Assembly: GCA_963575745.1 (NCBI GenBank)
Contig: CAUYUJ010009757.1
Location: 1-32,500 of the forward strand
Source of the DNA: Prorocentrum cordatum
Lineage: Eukaryota > Sar > Dinophyceae > Prorocentrales > Prorocentraceae
DNA length: 32,500 bases
Direction: 5' to 3'
Position numbers and translations under genes: made by a program. Positions 8,638 through 16,559 of this stretch are shown here, piece by piece. The notes beneath the pieces were generated by a model, which was not told the DNA's origin, did not search any database, and saw nothing but the letters and a program-made list of their open reading frames with translations. Within the stretch, counting starts at the first letter, position 1; each line of letters opens with the position of its first letter.

Positions 8638-11600
8638 TACGGCCCCGCCCGCACGGGCGGCAAAGGCCGGCAGTGCTCGCAGAGGACGTCGCCATTCTTC
8701 TTGGCGCGGACGATGGCGTGGTCGAGGAACGGCGGTGGCAACTTGATCAGCTGGTCGGCGACGCGGCCCCCTTTGCCGTACCCCGTCACCGAGCTGTCGC
8801 TTGCCCAGCGGCTGCGAGCCCTCACCTCCGCGATGCTGCGGCGGTAGCTGGCCAGGTCGACGGGCGCTCCGCCGTGCCGCAGCTGGTACAGGCCCGGCGG
8901 GCCCTCGAGGCCGAGCCGCTGGTCCGCCGTGCCGAACGCCTGCGCCAGCTGCGCGTACCGCACCTGCGCCACGAGGTCCCTGTCGTTGACGCCGGCCTCG
9001 AGCGGCTTCAGCACGTCCCCGATGAGGTGGCAGAACGGCAAGTCGCCCAGCACGCTCTCGTTGAAGGCGCCGTCCTTGCTGGGCGTCTCCTCCTCCATCG
9101 GAAACAGCACGAGCGACCGCGCAGCGTGGCCGGCCGCCCGCGCCGGCGGCACCACTTGCCGCCCGGTCAGCGACATCAGCTCCGCGGGCTGCAGGCCGAA
9201 CACGAAACTCACAAAGACGAGGCGGGCGGCGTGCAGGTCCTGGTTTGCCGCGAGCCTGTGTGCCACCGCGCCGGCGACCTCCCCCGGCAGCGGCAGCTGG
9301 CTCCGCGGCGACCCCGGCCGCCTCCACCCCCTCAGCGCCCGGCTGAACTGGGGCAGCCCAGCCACGGACAGGAGCCGCGGGTAGTAGTACAGCAGCCGCG
9401 CCTTGAGCCTTGTCCCCTCCAGCGCGTCGCTGCCGTCGAAGACAGCGGGGTAGGTCCACTCCACGGCTGCCTCGTCGTAGTCCTGAGCGGTCTCGAGGCG
9501 CAGGCCCAGGGTCTCGGAGAAGATCCTGAACTCCACGAGCGCCGACTGGTAGACCCGCTGGTCGTGGTCGCCCGCGCTCTCCCTCTCGAGCAGCGAGAGG
9601 CCCTCGCTGACTGTCGCCCGCTTGTCCACGGGGAAATTCGTTTGCCGGGCAGCGGCGCGCTCCCCCCTCGTGGCCAGCTCCTCGGGCCGAGGCTTGGCTT
9701 GTCTCGCCGCTGCCTTTGCCCGGGCCCGCCCATGGGGTGGGCGCGGTCGCGCGCCAGCCTGTGACAGCGCCGCCGCTCGCCACAGGGTCGGCGGCTCGCC
9801 CTGGACGGGTCGCCGCTCCGCAGCCCCGCCCGGCCTCGCCAGGCTGTCGGTCGCCAGGACCGCATCCCACGGGGCCGACGGGATCGGGGCACCTGCGAGT
9901 GGCCGCGGGAGGCCGGTCGCCATCCGGCTCAGGCAGACCTGGCGGAGGCCGAAAGCACCCGCGTTTGAGCCCAAACGGCTTCGGCTGATAGCGACGAGAA
10001 GGCTCGTCGGCCACATTCAACTCAGACCGAATCCACCGAACCCGAGGATGCAGATCGGCCGCAAACACCGTCGCCGCCCACTGCCTGCGCACTCTCATCA
10101 GGGCCACGCTCGACGATCGGCCCTTCTCAAGGGCCAGGACCTCGGGCAACCCGTCGGTCAGAAAAAGGATCCGCTTGCCAAACTCGCTTAAACCCCGGCT
10201 CGCATGCCGGACCCCCCAGACCAGAGCGCGCCCTTCCAAGATGGGCATCGCCTCCCGGCGCTTCCAGCGACCGGCCGAAACGGTGGTCCAGGATCCCTGA
10301 AGGATTTCGGGCCCCATCTCCGGGGCGGCCCCGCTCCGATCCACCTCGCCAAGGGCTTCCAGGTGCCGAGCCGTCCCGACGCGATCCAGGTCGTCCAGAC
10401 CGGCCGCCGCGGCTAAGTTCAGCTCCTCACGGAGCGAGGCGTCTCTCGGCCGAACGCGATCCTCGGCCCCTCGCGAGAAGCGCCACCGGTCCGACCACCG
10501 GCCGGCCTCCGCGATGGACTGAGGGTCACGCTCAGCCAAGCAAACACCACGACCCCAGGGGGAGGCGTCTGTACACCGCACCTTTGAGTTCCAAACGGCA
10601 TCGAGGCGACGACGGAGGAGGGGGAGGAGACCTATTGCCCAACGAAGCTCCCTTCGCACGGCAGCCCACAACCTACGGCGAGTGTCGGCCCCCCGCTGAC
10701 TGAAGGCGTACGCAGCGGAGAACGCGCGCAGGGCCTCTGGCCGAATTCGAGCGGCGAACGTGAAATGCCCTATGATGGCCTCGAGGTCCCTGCCTGTAGC
10801 AAAGCCCTTCTCTAGGAGCCCCTCAATGCCGAGTCGGAGTCTCCACACTCTGCGAGGGCTCACACGAACCTGAGGGCACTCGTCACTGAATTCCCATCCC
10901 AAGACGGACCCGCCGACTGAGCTCTCACGAGGATGCATGCTGAGCCCAGCGGCGGTCAGGGCGTCTAAAACGGAATCGGCCACAGCGTCGACCTCCTTGG
11001 CCTGGCGCCCGATGGCCGCGAAGTTGTCAACGTATTCAGTGCGAGCAAACCCCGAGCGGCCCAGACGCACCCCGGGTTTCTTATCCGAGAGCTTGTTAGA
11101 GAGGGACACGCCGGGCTGCCGAAAGGCATGAAATTCATGAACTCGCTGGCACCACCACAAGGCGTGATTCCACCCCATCGGCACAACACGCAGGTGCGGG
11201 TACACGAGCTGGGTCGGAGAGACAGGGGCGCCGTCGAGCTCAACGACTCCGGCGAGCCCAGCGGTGACAGGGCGGAGACAGAAAAAGGGGACGAGCTCAG
11301 GAGGGAGGAGGAGGTGGTAAAAGGCATCCTGGATATCGACCTGAGCAAGGCACACTGGGGGCCCAGGGTCAACCTCGAGGGACGCGAAAGATCCGCCTGT
11401 GGCAAGGTCGACAGAATCAGGAGAAGCGAAGCACAAGTTAGACAACCGAGCGTCGACAATCAATCTTTGCTTGCCGTTCTTTTTCCAAACAGTAAACAAG
11501 CCTACTCGGGGCGATCCGTGCCGCCTCCACTCGAGCATGCCTGCGCCGTCAAGGGCCGCGAGGAGGCGCGCATACCGGCGCGGCCTCCCCTGCAGCGAAG

Positions 11601-12243
11601 GATCGTAGTACGGGCGCTTCAAGGCCGACTCGGCCACCCGCGCCGCCGCCTCCGATGGAGGCAAGACTTTGTCTCTCAAAAAGGCATCGACTACCATTGG
11701 GCCCTCATCCCCGAGCAAGGTTGTCAGCGCTCGGGGACCGCCCCCACCAGCAGGCAGGGACAAGAGAGAAATGTCGAGCCGAGCGACAGACACCTTCTCG
11801 CCGGTGTAGCTGCGCTTGGCCAGGAGCTCCGCGAGGGCTCCCTGGCGAGTCAGGTCGGCGGGCGGCCGTCCGAGCTCAGCTACCGCAGCCTGGATCATGC
11901 CCAAGCTGCGCTCCTGCCCGGCACTGGCCCGCTGTCCCTGAGGATGCGGATCAGCAGACCCGCGGTCGAGCTCGTTCAGCGTGATCGCGCAGCAGCGAGC
12001 CCAGTCTTCGCAATGAGCTCGCTCCCCTCGGCGGCGCTGCCCCCGACGAGACTTTGGCTGACCGCCATCGTCGCTGCCCATGCTCGGCAGGCGGTAGTGA
12101 GGCAAGGGAAGAAGATCACGATTGACGACCCTGCCCTCGTGTGAGCCACGTGCAAAGGCCGCGCCGGGGCTCGTGTCCAGCGGCCCCCCTGCATACTCGC
12201 CGTGGGATCGGGGGTTCCCACGGCGGCCCCATTCACTGGTCAT
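7894..12243 (-). CDS. pol: Reverse transcriptase-RNase H ORF, with C-terminal methyltransferase-like domain in frame
   Basis: An uninterrupted 1449-codon frame. Residues 1-200 are not recognised. The RT palm spans about 240-460: WKKNGKQRLIVDARLSN, motif A VDIQDAFYH (D303), VPMGWNHAL, then Y404-V-D-N in place of the usual YxDD, followed by the Gly-Trp segment LGWEF. RNase H follows with D559 (RCTDASPWGRG), E670 (ILEGRAL), D697 (FLTDG) and D746 (NVADEPSR). It copies element RNA into DNA and removes the template. From about residue 760 to 1202 the frame is open but reads as low-quality Arg/Gly/Ala sequence, because the recombinase is encoded there in another frame. From 1203 to the end a C5-methyltransferase-like domain resumes in this frame. 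Whether a 1449-residue polyprotein is made is doubtful. Confidence 0.85.
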   Translation of the reverse strand: MTSEWGRRGNPRSHGEYAGGPLDTSPGAAFARGSHEGRVVNRDLLPLPHYRLPSMGSDDGGQPKSRRGQRRRGERAHCEDWARCCAITLNELDRGSADPHPQGQRASAGQERSLGMIQAAVAELGRPPADLTRQGALAELLAKRSYTGEKVSVARLDISLLSLPAGGGGPRALTTLLGDEGPMVVDAFLRDKVLPPSEAAARVAESALKRPYYDPSLQGRPRRYARLLAALDGAGMLEWRRHGSPRVGLFTVWKKNGKQRLIVDARLSNLCFASPDSVDLATGGSFASLEVDPGPPVCLAQVDIQDAFYHLLLPPELVPFFCLRPVTAGLAGVVELDGAPVSPTQLVYPHLRVVPMGWNHALWWCQRVHEFHAFRQPGVSLSNKLSDKKPGVRLGRSGFARTEYVDNFAAIGRQAKEVDAVADSVLDALTAAGLSMHPRESSVGGSVLGWEFSDECPQVRVSPRRVWRLRLGIEGLLEKGFATGRDLEAIIGHFTFAARIRPEALRAFSAAYAFSQRGADTRRRLWAAVRRELRWAIGLLPLLRRRLDAVWNSKVRCTDASPWGRGVCLAERDPQSIAEAGRWSDRWRFSRGAEDRVRPRDASLREELNLAAAAGLDDLDRVGTARHLEALGEVDRSGAAPEMGPEILQGSWTTVSAGRWKRREAMPILEGRALVWGVRHASRGLSEFGKRILFLTDGLPEVLALEKGRSSSVALMRVRRQWAATVFAADLHPRVRWIRSELNVADEPSRRYQPKPFGLKRGCFRPPPGLPEPDGDRPPAATRRCPDPVGPVGCGPGDRQPGEAGRGCGAATRPGRAADPVASGGAVTGWRATAPTPWAGPGKGSGETSQASARGAGHEGGARRCPANEFPRGQAGDSQRGPLAAREGERGRPRPAGLPVGARGVQDLLRDPGPAPRDRSGLRRGSRGVDLPRCLRRQRRAGGDKAQGAAAVLLPAAPVRGWAAPVQPGAEGVEAAGVAAEPAAAAGGGRRRGGTQARGKPGPARRPPRLCEFRVRPAARGADVADRAASGAAGAGGRPRCAVARAVSDGGGDAQQGRRLQRERAGRLAVLPPHRGRAEAARGRRQRQGPRGAGAVRAAGAGVRHGGPAARPRGPAGPVPAAARRSARRPGQLPPQHRGGEGSQPLGKRQLGDGVRQRGPRRRPADQVATAVPRPRHRPRQEEWRRPLRALPAFAARAGGAVALEVFSGSGNFSRAWRRRQRALGYAIFEWDIRWGEEYDLTRQRAQRLVRGWVNNGLIAAVWLGTPCHSWSRARDIRPGPPPLRSDLHVMGLPDLAPRDAEKVRIGNALMKCSASLFSLCQAVRVPVAIENPHMSRIWLTSQFRRLQRKCRSVVLDFCQFGQSCRKRTRIIYDHVDLQPLHRLCRGPRGICSRTGRPHDQLQGKNADGIFHTLLAEAYPVDLCTSIVRCFQLALAEKKVQRAQTIWCG
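8637..10016 (-). CDS. Tyrosine recombinase (YR) of the retroelement
   Basis: A 459-codon frame, +1 relative to RT/RNase H, whose ATG overlaps the codons of the RNase H NVADEPSR motif. A basic, low-complexity N-terminus (to about 130) precedes an alpha-helical core-binding-like region (about 137-235) and the catalytic region. The box II sequence is LYQLRHGGA (R380, H381), followed by RSRW (W404) and SVTGYGKGGR with the presumed nucleophile Y413. The box I arginine position, expected as LRP followed by an acidic residue, reads FGLQPAEL, so Q276 replaces the catalytic Arg. Related enzymes insert circular element DNA by strand exchange. With Q276 this copy may be inactive. The frame stops (TAG) two codons before the methyltransferase block begins in the other frame, so a -1 shift would fuse them. 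Confidence 0.82.
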   Translation of the reverse strand: MWPTSLLVAISRSRLGSNAGAFGLRQVCLSRMATGLPRPLAGAPIPSAPWDAVLATDSLARPGGAAERRPVQGEPPTLWRAAALSQAGARPRPPHGRARAKAAARQAKPRPEELATRGERAAARQTNFPVDKRATVSEGLSLLERESAGDHDQRVYQSALVEFRIFSETLGLRLETAQDYDEAAVEWTYPAVFDGSDALEGTRLKARLLYYYPRLLSVAGLPQFSRALRGWRRPGSPRSQLPLPGEVAGAVAHRLAANQDLHAARLVFVSFVFGLQPAELMSLTGRQVVPPARAAGHAARSLVLFPMEEETPSKDGAFNESVLGDLPFCHLIGDVLKPLEAGVNDRDLVAQVRYAQLAQAFGTADQRLGLEGPPGLYQLRHGGAPVDLASYRRSIAEVRARSRWASDSSVTGYGKGGRVADQLIKLPPPFLDHAIVRAKKNGDVLCEHCRPLPPVRAGP

Positions 12244-13783
12244 GCTTGCCCGCGAGTCGCCGTCCCTCGCGGGCTTCTCTCATCTGCTTCCTGATGCCAG
12301 AGTCCCGCTCCAGCTCGGTGGCGAAGTAGGACAGCAGCTCCGGCGCCACCATCACCTCTCCGTCCTCGCGCGGCTTCCCGGAGAGGCCAGCCATCTCCTC
12401 CAGGCGCACGCCCTTGCCGCCCTTCCTGTCCTGATGCTTGCTGCCGTCCGCCTGCCAGTAGACCTCGTAGTAGAAGCACTCGATGAGCCGCATCCGTCGA
12501 TCGATGTACTCCGCCGCCGCCACGTTCACCACGTCATACTGGTCGGGGGTCCCCAAGCGCTCGAGGGCCTTCGCCAGCGTCTCGTGCTCGGATACGCCCC
12601 ACTGGTCCATGGCCAGCCTGCTGTCGGCTCGCCAGCGCCAACTCCAGCCCACGGGCCCCTCACTTCGACGGTCAAGGAACCTTGTGCACCACTCCGTCGT
12701 CTGCGGGCCCGACGAGGGCCAGTCCGTCTGCTTCACCGCGCTCACACCGCGCGTGACGTCGCGCCAGGGGCGGTGGCCGTCACCTCGAGAGTCCCTCTGC
12801 ATCTTCAGCAGCCTCGCGTCATGACGGGCCTCCCTCGACCTGTACACCTGCACATCGCCGTCGCCGACGTCCCCCATCAGCACGGATACCCCCATCAGCA
12901 CGATCACTCCCTTGCGGCCCGACACCATCTCCGACCCGCTGATCGCCTCGTCGTCCCCTCGATCCACGCTGCCTCCAGGGTACACCACGCTCGCGGCCGC
13001 CACCCAGCGCACCGTGTCGACCGTCACCGGCTGCACCGTCGGCCCCGCTGGCGGGCGGACGTCGCAGCTGACGCACTCGTCGCCCTGGAGCGCCGCCGGG
13101 CCCGGCCCACCGTCCTCGCCCTCGCCGGGAGCCCCCGGCGCGGGCGGCTGGGCCGGCACGTAAGCGGGCGCTCCCGCCGCCACACGGCCAGCGCCGCCGG
13201 CCTGGGCCGCGGCCGGCTTGGCGCCAGCGGCGCTCGCGGCCCCAGCGGCGCCTCCAGCTCCCCACACGGCGATGCCGTAACCGCGGCGCTGGTCCTCTAG
13301 CCCGGCGGCGTAGGCTCGCTCCTGCATCCGTTTGCGCAGTGTCCCCGCCGACGGGGGCTGATCGAAGTCATAGATCAGGTTCCGAGGTACCCTCTCCGGC
13401 ACCTCGTTGTTCGGCCCCAGACATCGCACGGCCACGGCGTCGCTGAAGTCCTCGAGGTACATGTTACCATCCGGCGACAGGTCCTGCCGGCCTGGCGACT
13501 CGGCGACCTCCGCCTTGGACGTGCCCTGCGGGCTCTCGGGCGGCGGCGGGCACACCGGTGCCGCCGGCGCCTGGGGGCAGGCGCGGGCCTCCGCGGCCGG
13601 CACCGCCGGGCAGGTGACGCTCACCTGCGGGCGCGAGACCGCTGGCGCTGGCGGACACGTGCAAGTCGCCGCCGGCGGGCGGGGCGGCGATGCCGGGCAC
13701 GGCGGCGACCGGCACCCCCCCAGCCACGCGCCGCCCAGGCTGGCCACCCCCAGCACGGCGGCCCGGGCAAGCTGCCCCAGCAT
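12233..13783 (-). CDS. gag: Gag-like structural protein of the retroelement
   Basis: A 516-residue protein if the ATG at 13783 is used; the frame extends one codon further to a TTG. The first 25 residues are hydrophobic and end LGGC, resembling a membrane or signal segment. Residues about 25-85 are a Cys-Pro/Ala-rich tract and 165-235 an Ala/Gly/Pro-rich linker. The C-terminal third (about 340-510) is the part I recognise: a Trp-containing block, then WGVSEHETLAKALE, a DQYDVVNVAAAEY helix-like block and APELL..REAREGR. This resembles Gag-like proteins of dinoflagellate DIRS-type elements. By position and resemblance it should form the particle that packages element RNA. No CCHC knuckle is visible. 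Its TGA lies inside the start of the next ORF (ATGACCAGTGA, 11-nt overlap), which suggests coupled termination and reinitiation or a +1 shift. Confidence 0.72.
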   Translation of the reverse strand: MLGQLARAAVLGVASLGGAWLGGCRSPPCPASPPRPPAATCTCPPAPAVSRPQVSVTCPAVPAAEARACPQAPAAPVCPPPPESPQGTSKAEVAESPGRQDLSPDGNMYLEDFSDAVAVRCLGPNNEVPERVPRNLIYDFDQPPSAGTLRKRMQERAYAAGLEDQRRGYGIAVWGAGGAAGAASAAGAKPAAAQAGGAGRVAAGAPAYVPAQPPAPGAPGEGEDGGPGPAALQGDECVSCDVRPPAGPTVQPVTVDTVRWVAAASVVYPGGSVDRGDDEAISGSEMVSGRKGVIVLMGVSVLMGDVGDGDVQVYRSREARHDARLLKMQRDSRGDGHRPWRDVTRGVSAVKQTDWPSSGPQTTEWCTRFLDRRSEGPVGWSWRWRADSRLAMDQWGVSEHETLAKALERLGTPDQYDVVNVAAAEYIDRRMRLIECFYYEVYWQADGSKHQDRKGGKGVRLEEMAGLSGKPREDGEVMVAPELLSYFATELERDSGIRKQMREAREGRRLAGKHDQ

Positions 13784-13836
13784 CAAGGGCCCCTGGCCCG
13801 TTTCCCCCCTGCCCCCCGGGGAGGGGGGGGGCTCGA

Positions 13837-13911
13837 GCCAGGAAAAACTACGGATCGGTGTTGACGGCGTGTTTCGGTCTTCAGCATATCATTAATCAGC
13901 AAGCTTATACA
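13837..13911 (-). repeat. Split direct repeat A1 (element 5' end)
   Basis: Seventy-five bases matching A2 (7633-7707) except C7701 versus T13905. It begins the element directly against a (TA)n tract. In the split-repeat model it pairs with A2 to complete the left end during replication, and the promoter would be expected in or near it; I see no recognisable promoter motif. Confidence 0.88.

Positions 13912-13953
<42 letters not shown>
13911..13953. repeat. (TA)n tract abutting the retroelement 5' end
   Basis: TA alternation with one TG interruption at 13936-13937. It starts exactly where A1 ends. Confidence 0.88.
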
Positions 13954-14753
13954 GTTTTTTCCTCTCAGCCCGAGCCCCTTTTTGTTGTGGACTGCCCCCC
14001 GGGGGGGCACGGCGGGGGCCCCTACCAGAGGCAGGAAAAAACAGCAAACAAGCCTCCGCCCAGACCTGCTGCGAAACACGTCGGAGGTCTGGGTATGCCT
14101 CTCTTTAGAAAGCAGAGAGATACCCCCCCCACAAGCCCTCCACCTCCACCTTCCATCGGCGCCTTGGATCCGTCACGCGAAACGGATCTGAGGAGGAGGA
14201 GGAGGAGCAAAGGGGAGGAAGAGAGGAGGATCAGATGGGGGGAGGGAACTTCGCATCACGTGACGAATTCCTTCTGCATATTCCATATCTTCCGACCTCC
14301 GCGGAAGGTGCGGAAGAATTCGTCGAAACTCATGGAAGCCTTACGTAGCTTAAGGCAACCACCACACATGATATCGAAAAAGGGGCGGAAGGTTAAAGCG
14401 GACGGTCTGAAGAACGAGGGGGAGGGATAAGCACCCCGACAAGCGAAGCCGCGCAATCAACGCACCCAGGAAGGAGCCGAACAGGGCCGGGCTGTTTCGT
14501 GAGCGCCCAGGGGCCGTTTCGTCAACGCCAATTTATCGGGTTCGGGGTGGGCTTCCTCCCTGGACCTTTCTCGTTCGACCCGAGGCCCGCCTCCCAACGC
14601 CCTCGACGTCATGATTTGTTCCTGACGTGGACCCCTGGAGGTCTCGACCCACTCTCCGGGACCAGCTTTCATCCTGAATTGTTTTCTGACAGACCTGGGG
14701 CTCGACGAGGGCCCCTAAAGGCCGAAACGTGCCAGAAACCTCCCGCCGTGCAG
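13954..14753. other. No gene; spacer with small hairpins
   Basis: A hairpin-capable pair GACGAATTCCTTCTGCA (14262-14278) and its near complement at 14309-14324 contains a nested CTTCCG..CGGAAG. A further CCCAGACCT..AGGTCTGGG pair lies at 14059-14093. Nothing else is recognisable. Confidence 0.45.
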
Positions 14754-14772
14754 ACGACGACGACGCCGATGA

Positions 14773-14807
<35 letters not shown>

Positions 14808-14850
14808 CCGCGACGACGACGACGACGACGAGGACGACGAGGACGACGAG
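14754..14850. repeat. GAC/GCC triplet tract
   Basis: CGACGACGACGCCGATG passing into CGCCGACGCCGA and CGACGACGA runs. The predicted poly-Asp or poly-Ser peptides are repeat by-products. Confidence 0.85.
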
Positions 14851-15365
14851 CTGCAGCGGGCCAGAGGATCGCCGAGACACCAGCGGTCCTGCAGAGCGAG
14901 GAGGGCGAGGACAGAGCGGGGACGTCTGCTCGATGTGCCGCGGCGGCGGCGGCCCTGGCGACGCCCTATGCCCTGCGAGCGGATGGCGTGTCGCTCCGTC
15001 CCGCGGAGCGGGAGGCGTGGAGAGGCTCGCGACGTTGACGCTTGTAGGGCACCGAACTGTATACACCGACGCGTTTTCGGGTCCTGCACTGGAGCTCGCA
15101 CAGGAAATCGGATCCTGGTGTATACGGGGACCTGGTGTAAACATGTTTCGCCGTCCCTGGGAAAACGGGGAAACAGGTATACACCACACCACCCCGACGT
15201 CGTCCTCGACCCTCAGAATGTCCCGGGATTGAAAAACAGCTCACCACTGGCAATGCACAGTTTCCAATTTCCGAAGAGAAACTCGTGACGTTGACGCTTG
15301 GGGGTCGGAAGTGGATAGCCTGTCGCGTTGCAGCGCGGTGGACCCAGAACCCAAGGAGCGACATA
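14851..15365. other. No gene; short duplicated GTATAC and GTTGACGCTTG words
   Basis: GTGACGTTGACGCTTG occurs near 15284 and an almost identical ACGTTGACGCTTG near 15033. GTATACACC-like words occur at about 15058, 15118 and 15174. No conserved protein is visible. Confidence 0.4.
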
Positions 15366-15499
15366 TCAAGCAAGAATTCCCGACCGCAGAACGGCGCCGA
15401 GCGGAAGAGTCTCGCAGACCCTGCGCGGCCGACGAGCGGCTGCGGCCGCGGCCGCGGGGACCTGGCCACCGCCTGAGGTGCCAGGTCCCCGACGGGGCG

Positions 15500-15592
15500 A
15501 GAAGAGGGGGGGAGGAGGGAGGAGGGATGAGGGGGAGGAAGGGGAGGAGGGGGAGGAAGGGGAGGAGGGGGAGGAGAGGGAGGGGACTCCCG
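15500..15592. repeat. GGGGAGGAA/GGGGAGGAG tandem nonamers
   Basis: About ten 9-base units alternating GGGGAGGAA and GGGGAGGAG. Confidence 0.85.
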
Positions 15593-15599
15593 CTGTCTC

Positions 15600-15896
15600 A
15601 ACTGGCCTCACCGACAGGGCCGAACCGACCGGCGCCGCCGGATCCTCCTCCGAGGAGGACGTTGAGCACTCCGACTCGTCCTCGAGAAGGGTGCCATCGA
15701 GCGCCCTGGCAAGCTCCTCGGGCTGGTCGGCACCCCAGCTCTGGTCGAGGCCCTTGCTGGTCATCATCAGGGCATCCTCAGGCCAAAGCGACGTGCTTTC
15801 AAGAGACATTGGGAGCGCAGTCCTATAGAACATTCCTCGGTCTTCGTGCTGGCTGGCACGCTGGCCTTCCGGATCACAATCGGGAATGTCGAGCAA
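15600..15896 (-). CDS. Possible coding segment or exon, unknown function
   Basis: In the minus-strand frame, about 90 residues up to 15896 have mixed, protein-like composition, including LPMSLESTSLWPEDALMMTS and an acidic ALDGTLLEDESECSTSSSEE stretch. The frame then degrades into Ser-Pro repeats over the GGGGAGGAA tract at 15500-15590. I recognise no family, no neighbouring exon and no signal sequence. It could equally be a chance open frame in GC-rich DNA. Confidence 0.18.
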
Positions 15897-16363
15897 CTCG
15901 GGAAGCCAGACTACTGGGTCGTGTAACCTTCACGCGACACATTCGCGAATTACCTGAAACCTGCATCCCAAACGATCCTGCATTTAATCCGCCAACTCCA
16001 GGAACCTGGAATCCCCAAACACTGGCACCTCTGGGACAACCACGAACTTCCGACTTCGCCCCATCCGCCGGCTTCTGCCGCCCTCGCCGTACTTCCGCCT
16101 TCTTCCGCCGATGAAGAGATGTCAACCCCTCGATCCCTCCCAGGCGGCGCCGTCTCTGGAGTGCCTTCTCTGGCGCCTCTACACAAGGCAGCGTGCCGTA
16201 CAGCCAACTCCCCGGAGACCCACTGTGGGCAAGCCGGCGTCAGCCTCTCTTTTTGGGAGTCGCCGTGCTCGCCCACCGGCAGAGCATGGATTACAACAAG
16301 TCCATGTGCACATGTGTACTCGATGAACATATTATATCATTCCCTGTTTTGAACATGAAATTG
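15897..16363. other. No gene seen
   Basis: Mixed-composition sequence with a CTTCCGCC cluster at about 16060-16110 like that at 7165-7255. No domain is recognised in any frame. Confidence 0.4.
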
Positions 16364-16389
16364 ACATCTCTCTCTCTCTCTCTCTCTCT
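16364..16389. repeat. (TC)n microsatellite
   Basis: Pure CT alternation of about 26 bases. Confidence 0.9.
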
Positions 16390-16559
16390 TCGGACGCCCG
16401 AATTCTCCAGGACAGCTCCTGTCTGTGGTAACTCCGGTCCGAGGCAACTCCCGTCCGAGGCCCAACTCAGGAGCCAACCAGCTCATTTGGCCCTCTGCCG
16501 GCTGCTGTCCCCTGGCCCCCTCAAGGACACTGCCCCCCTCCCCTGGCCCCCTTGGAAGC

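Larger units (their letters stand above)
7435..13911 (-). mobile_element. DIRS-order (PAT/Ngaro-like) tyrosine-recombinase retrotransposon
   Basis: About 6.48 kb, read on the minus strand. In its own direction the layout is repeat A1 (13911-13837), gag-like ORF, RT/RNase H ORF, tyrosine-recombinase ORF, C5-methyltransferase-like domain, B1 (7847-7710), a 2-bp spacer, A2 (7707-7633), 60 bp of unique sequence (7632-7573), and B2 (7572-7435). A1/A2 match at 74 of 75 positions and B1/B2 are identical over 138 bp. Split direct repeats of the form A1-ORFs-B1-A2-B2 characterise PAT- and Ngaro-like members of the DIRS order, which integrate circular DNA with a tyrosine recombinase and make no target duplication. 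No duplication is discernible, though the flanks are TA repeats that would hide one. The near-identical repeats argue for a fairly recent insertion; a changed recombinase residue argues that this copy may no longer be active. Confidence 0.88.

Noticed and set aside
8673-9764. 363-codon plus-strand frame antisense to the recombinase
   Set aside because: Its product is Arg/Leu/Gln-rich without a domain. The minus strand here carries the recognised recombinase motifs, so this is a GC-rich shadow.
11128-13300. Long plus-strand frames (11128-12144, 12122-13300) antisense to RT and gag
   Set aside because: They mirror the real minus-strand genes and have no recognisable motif.
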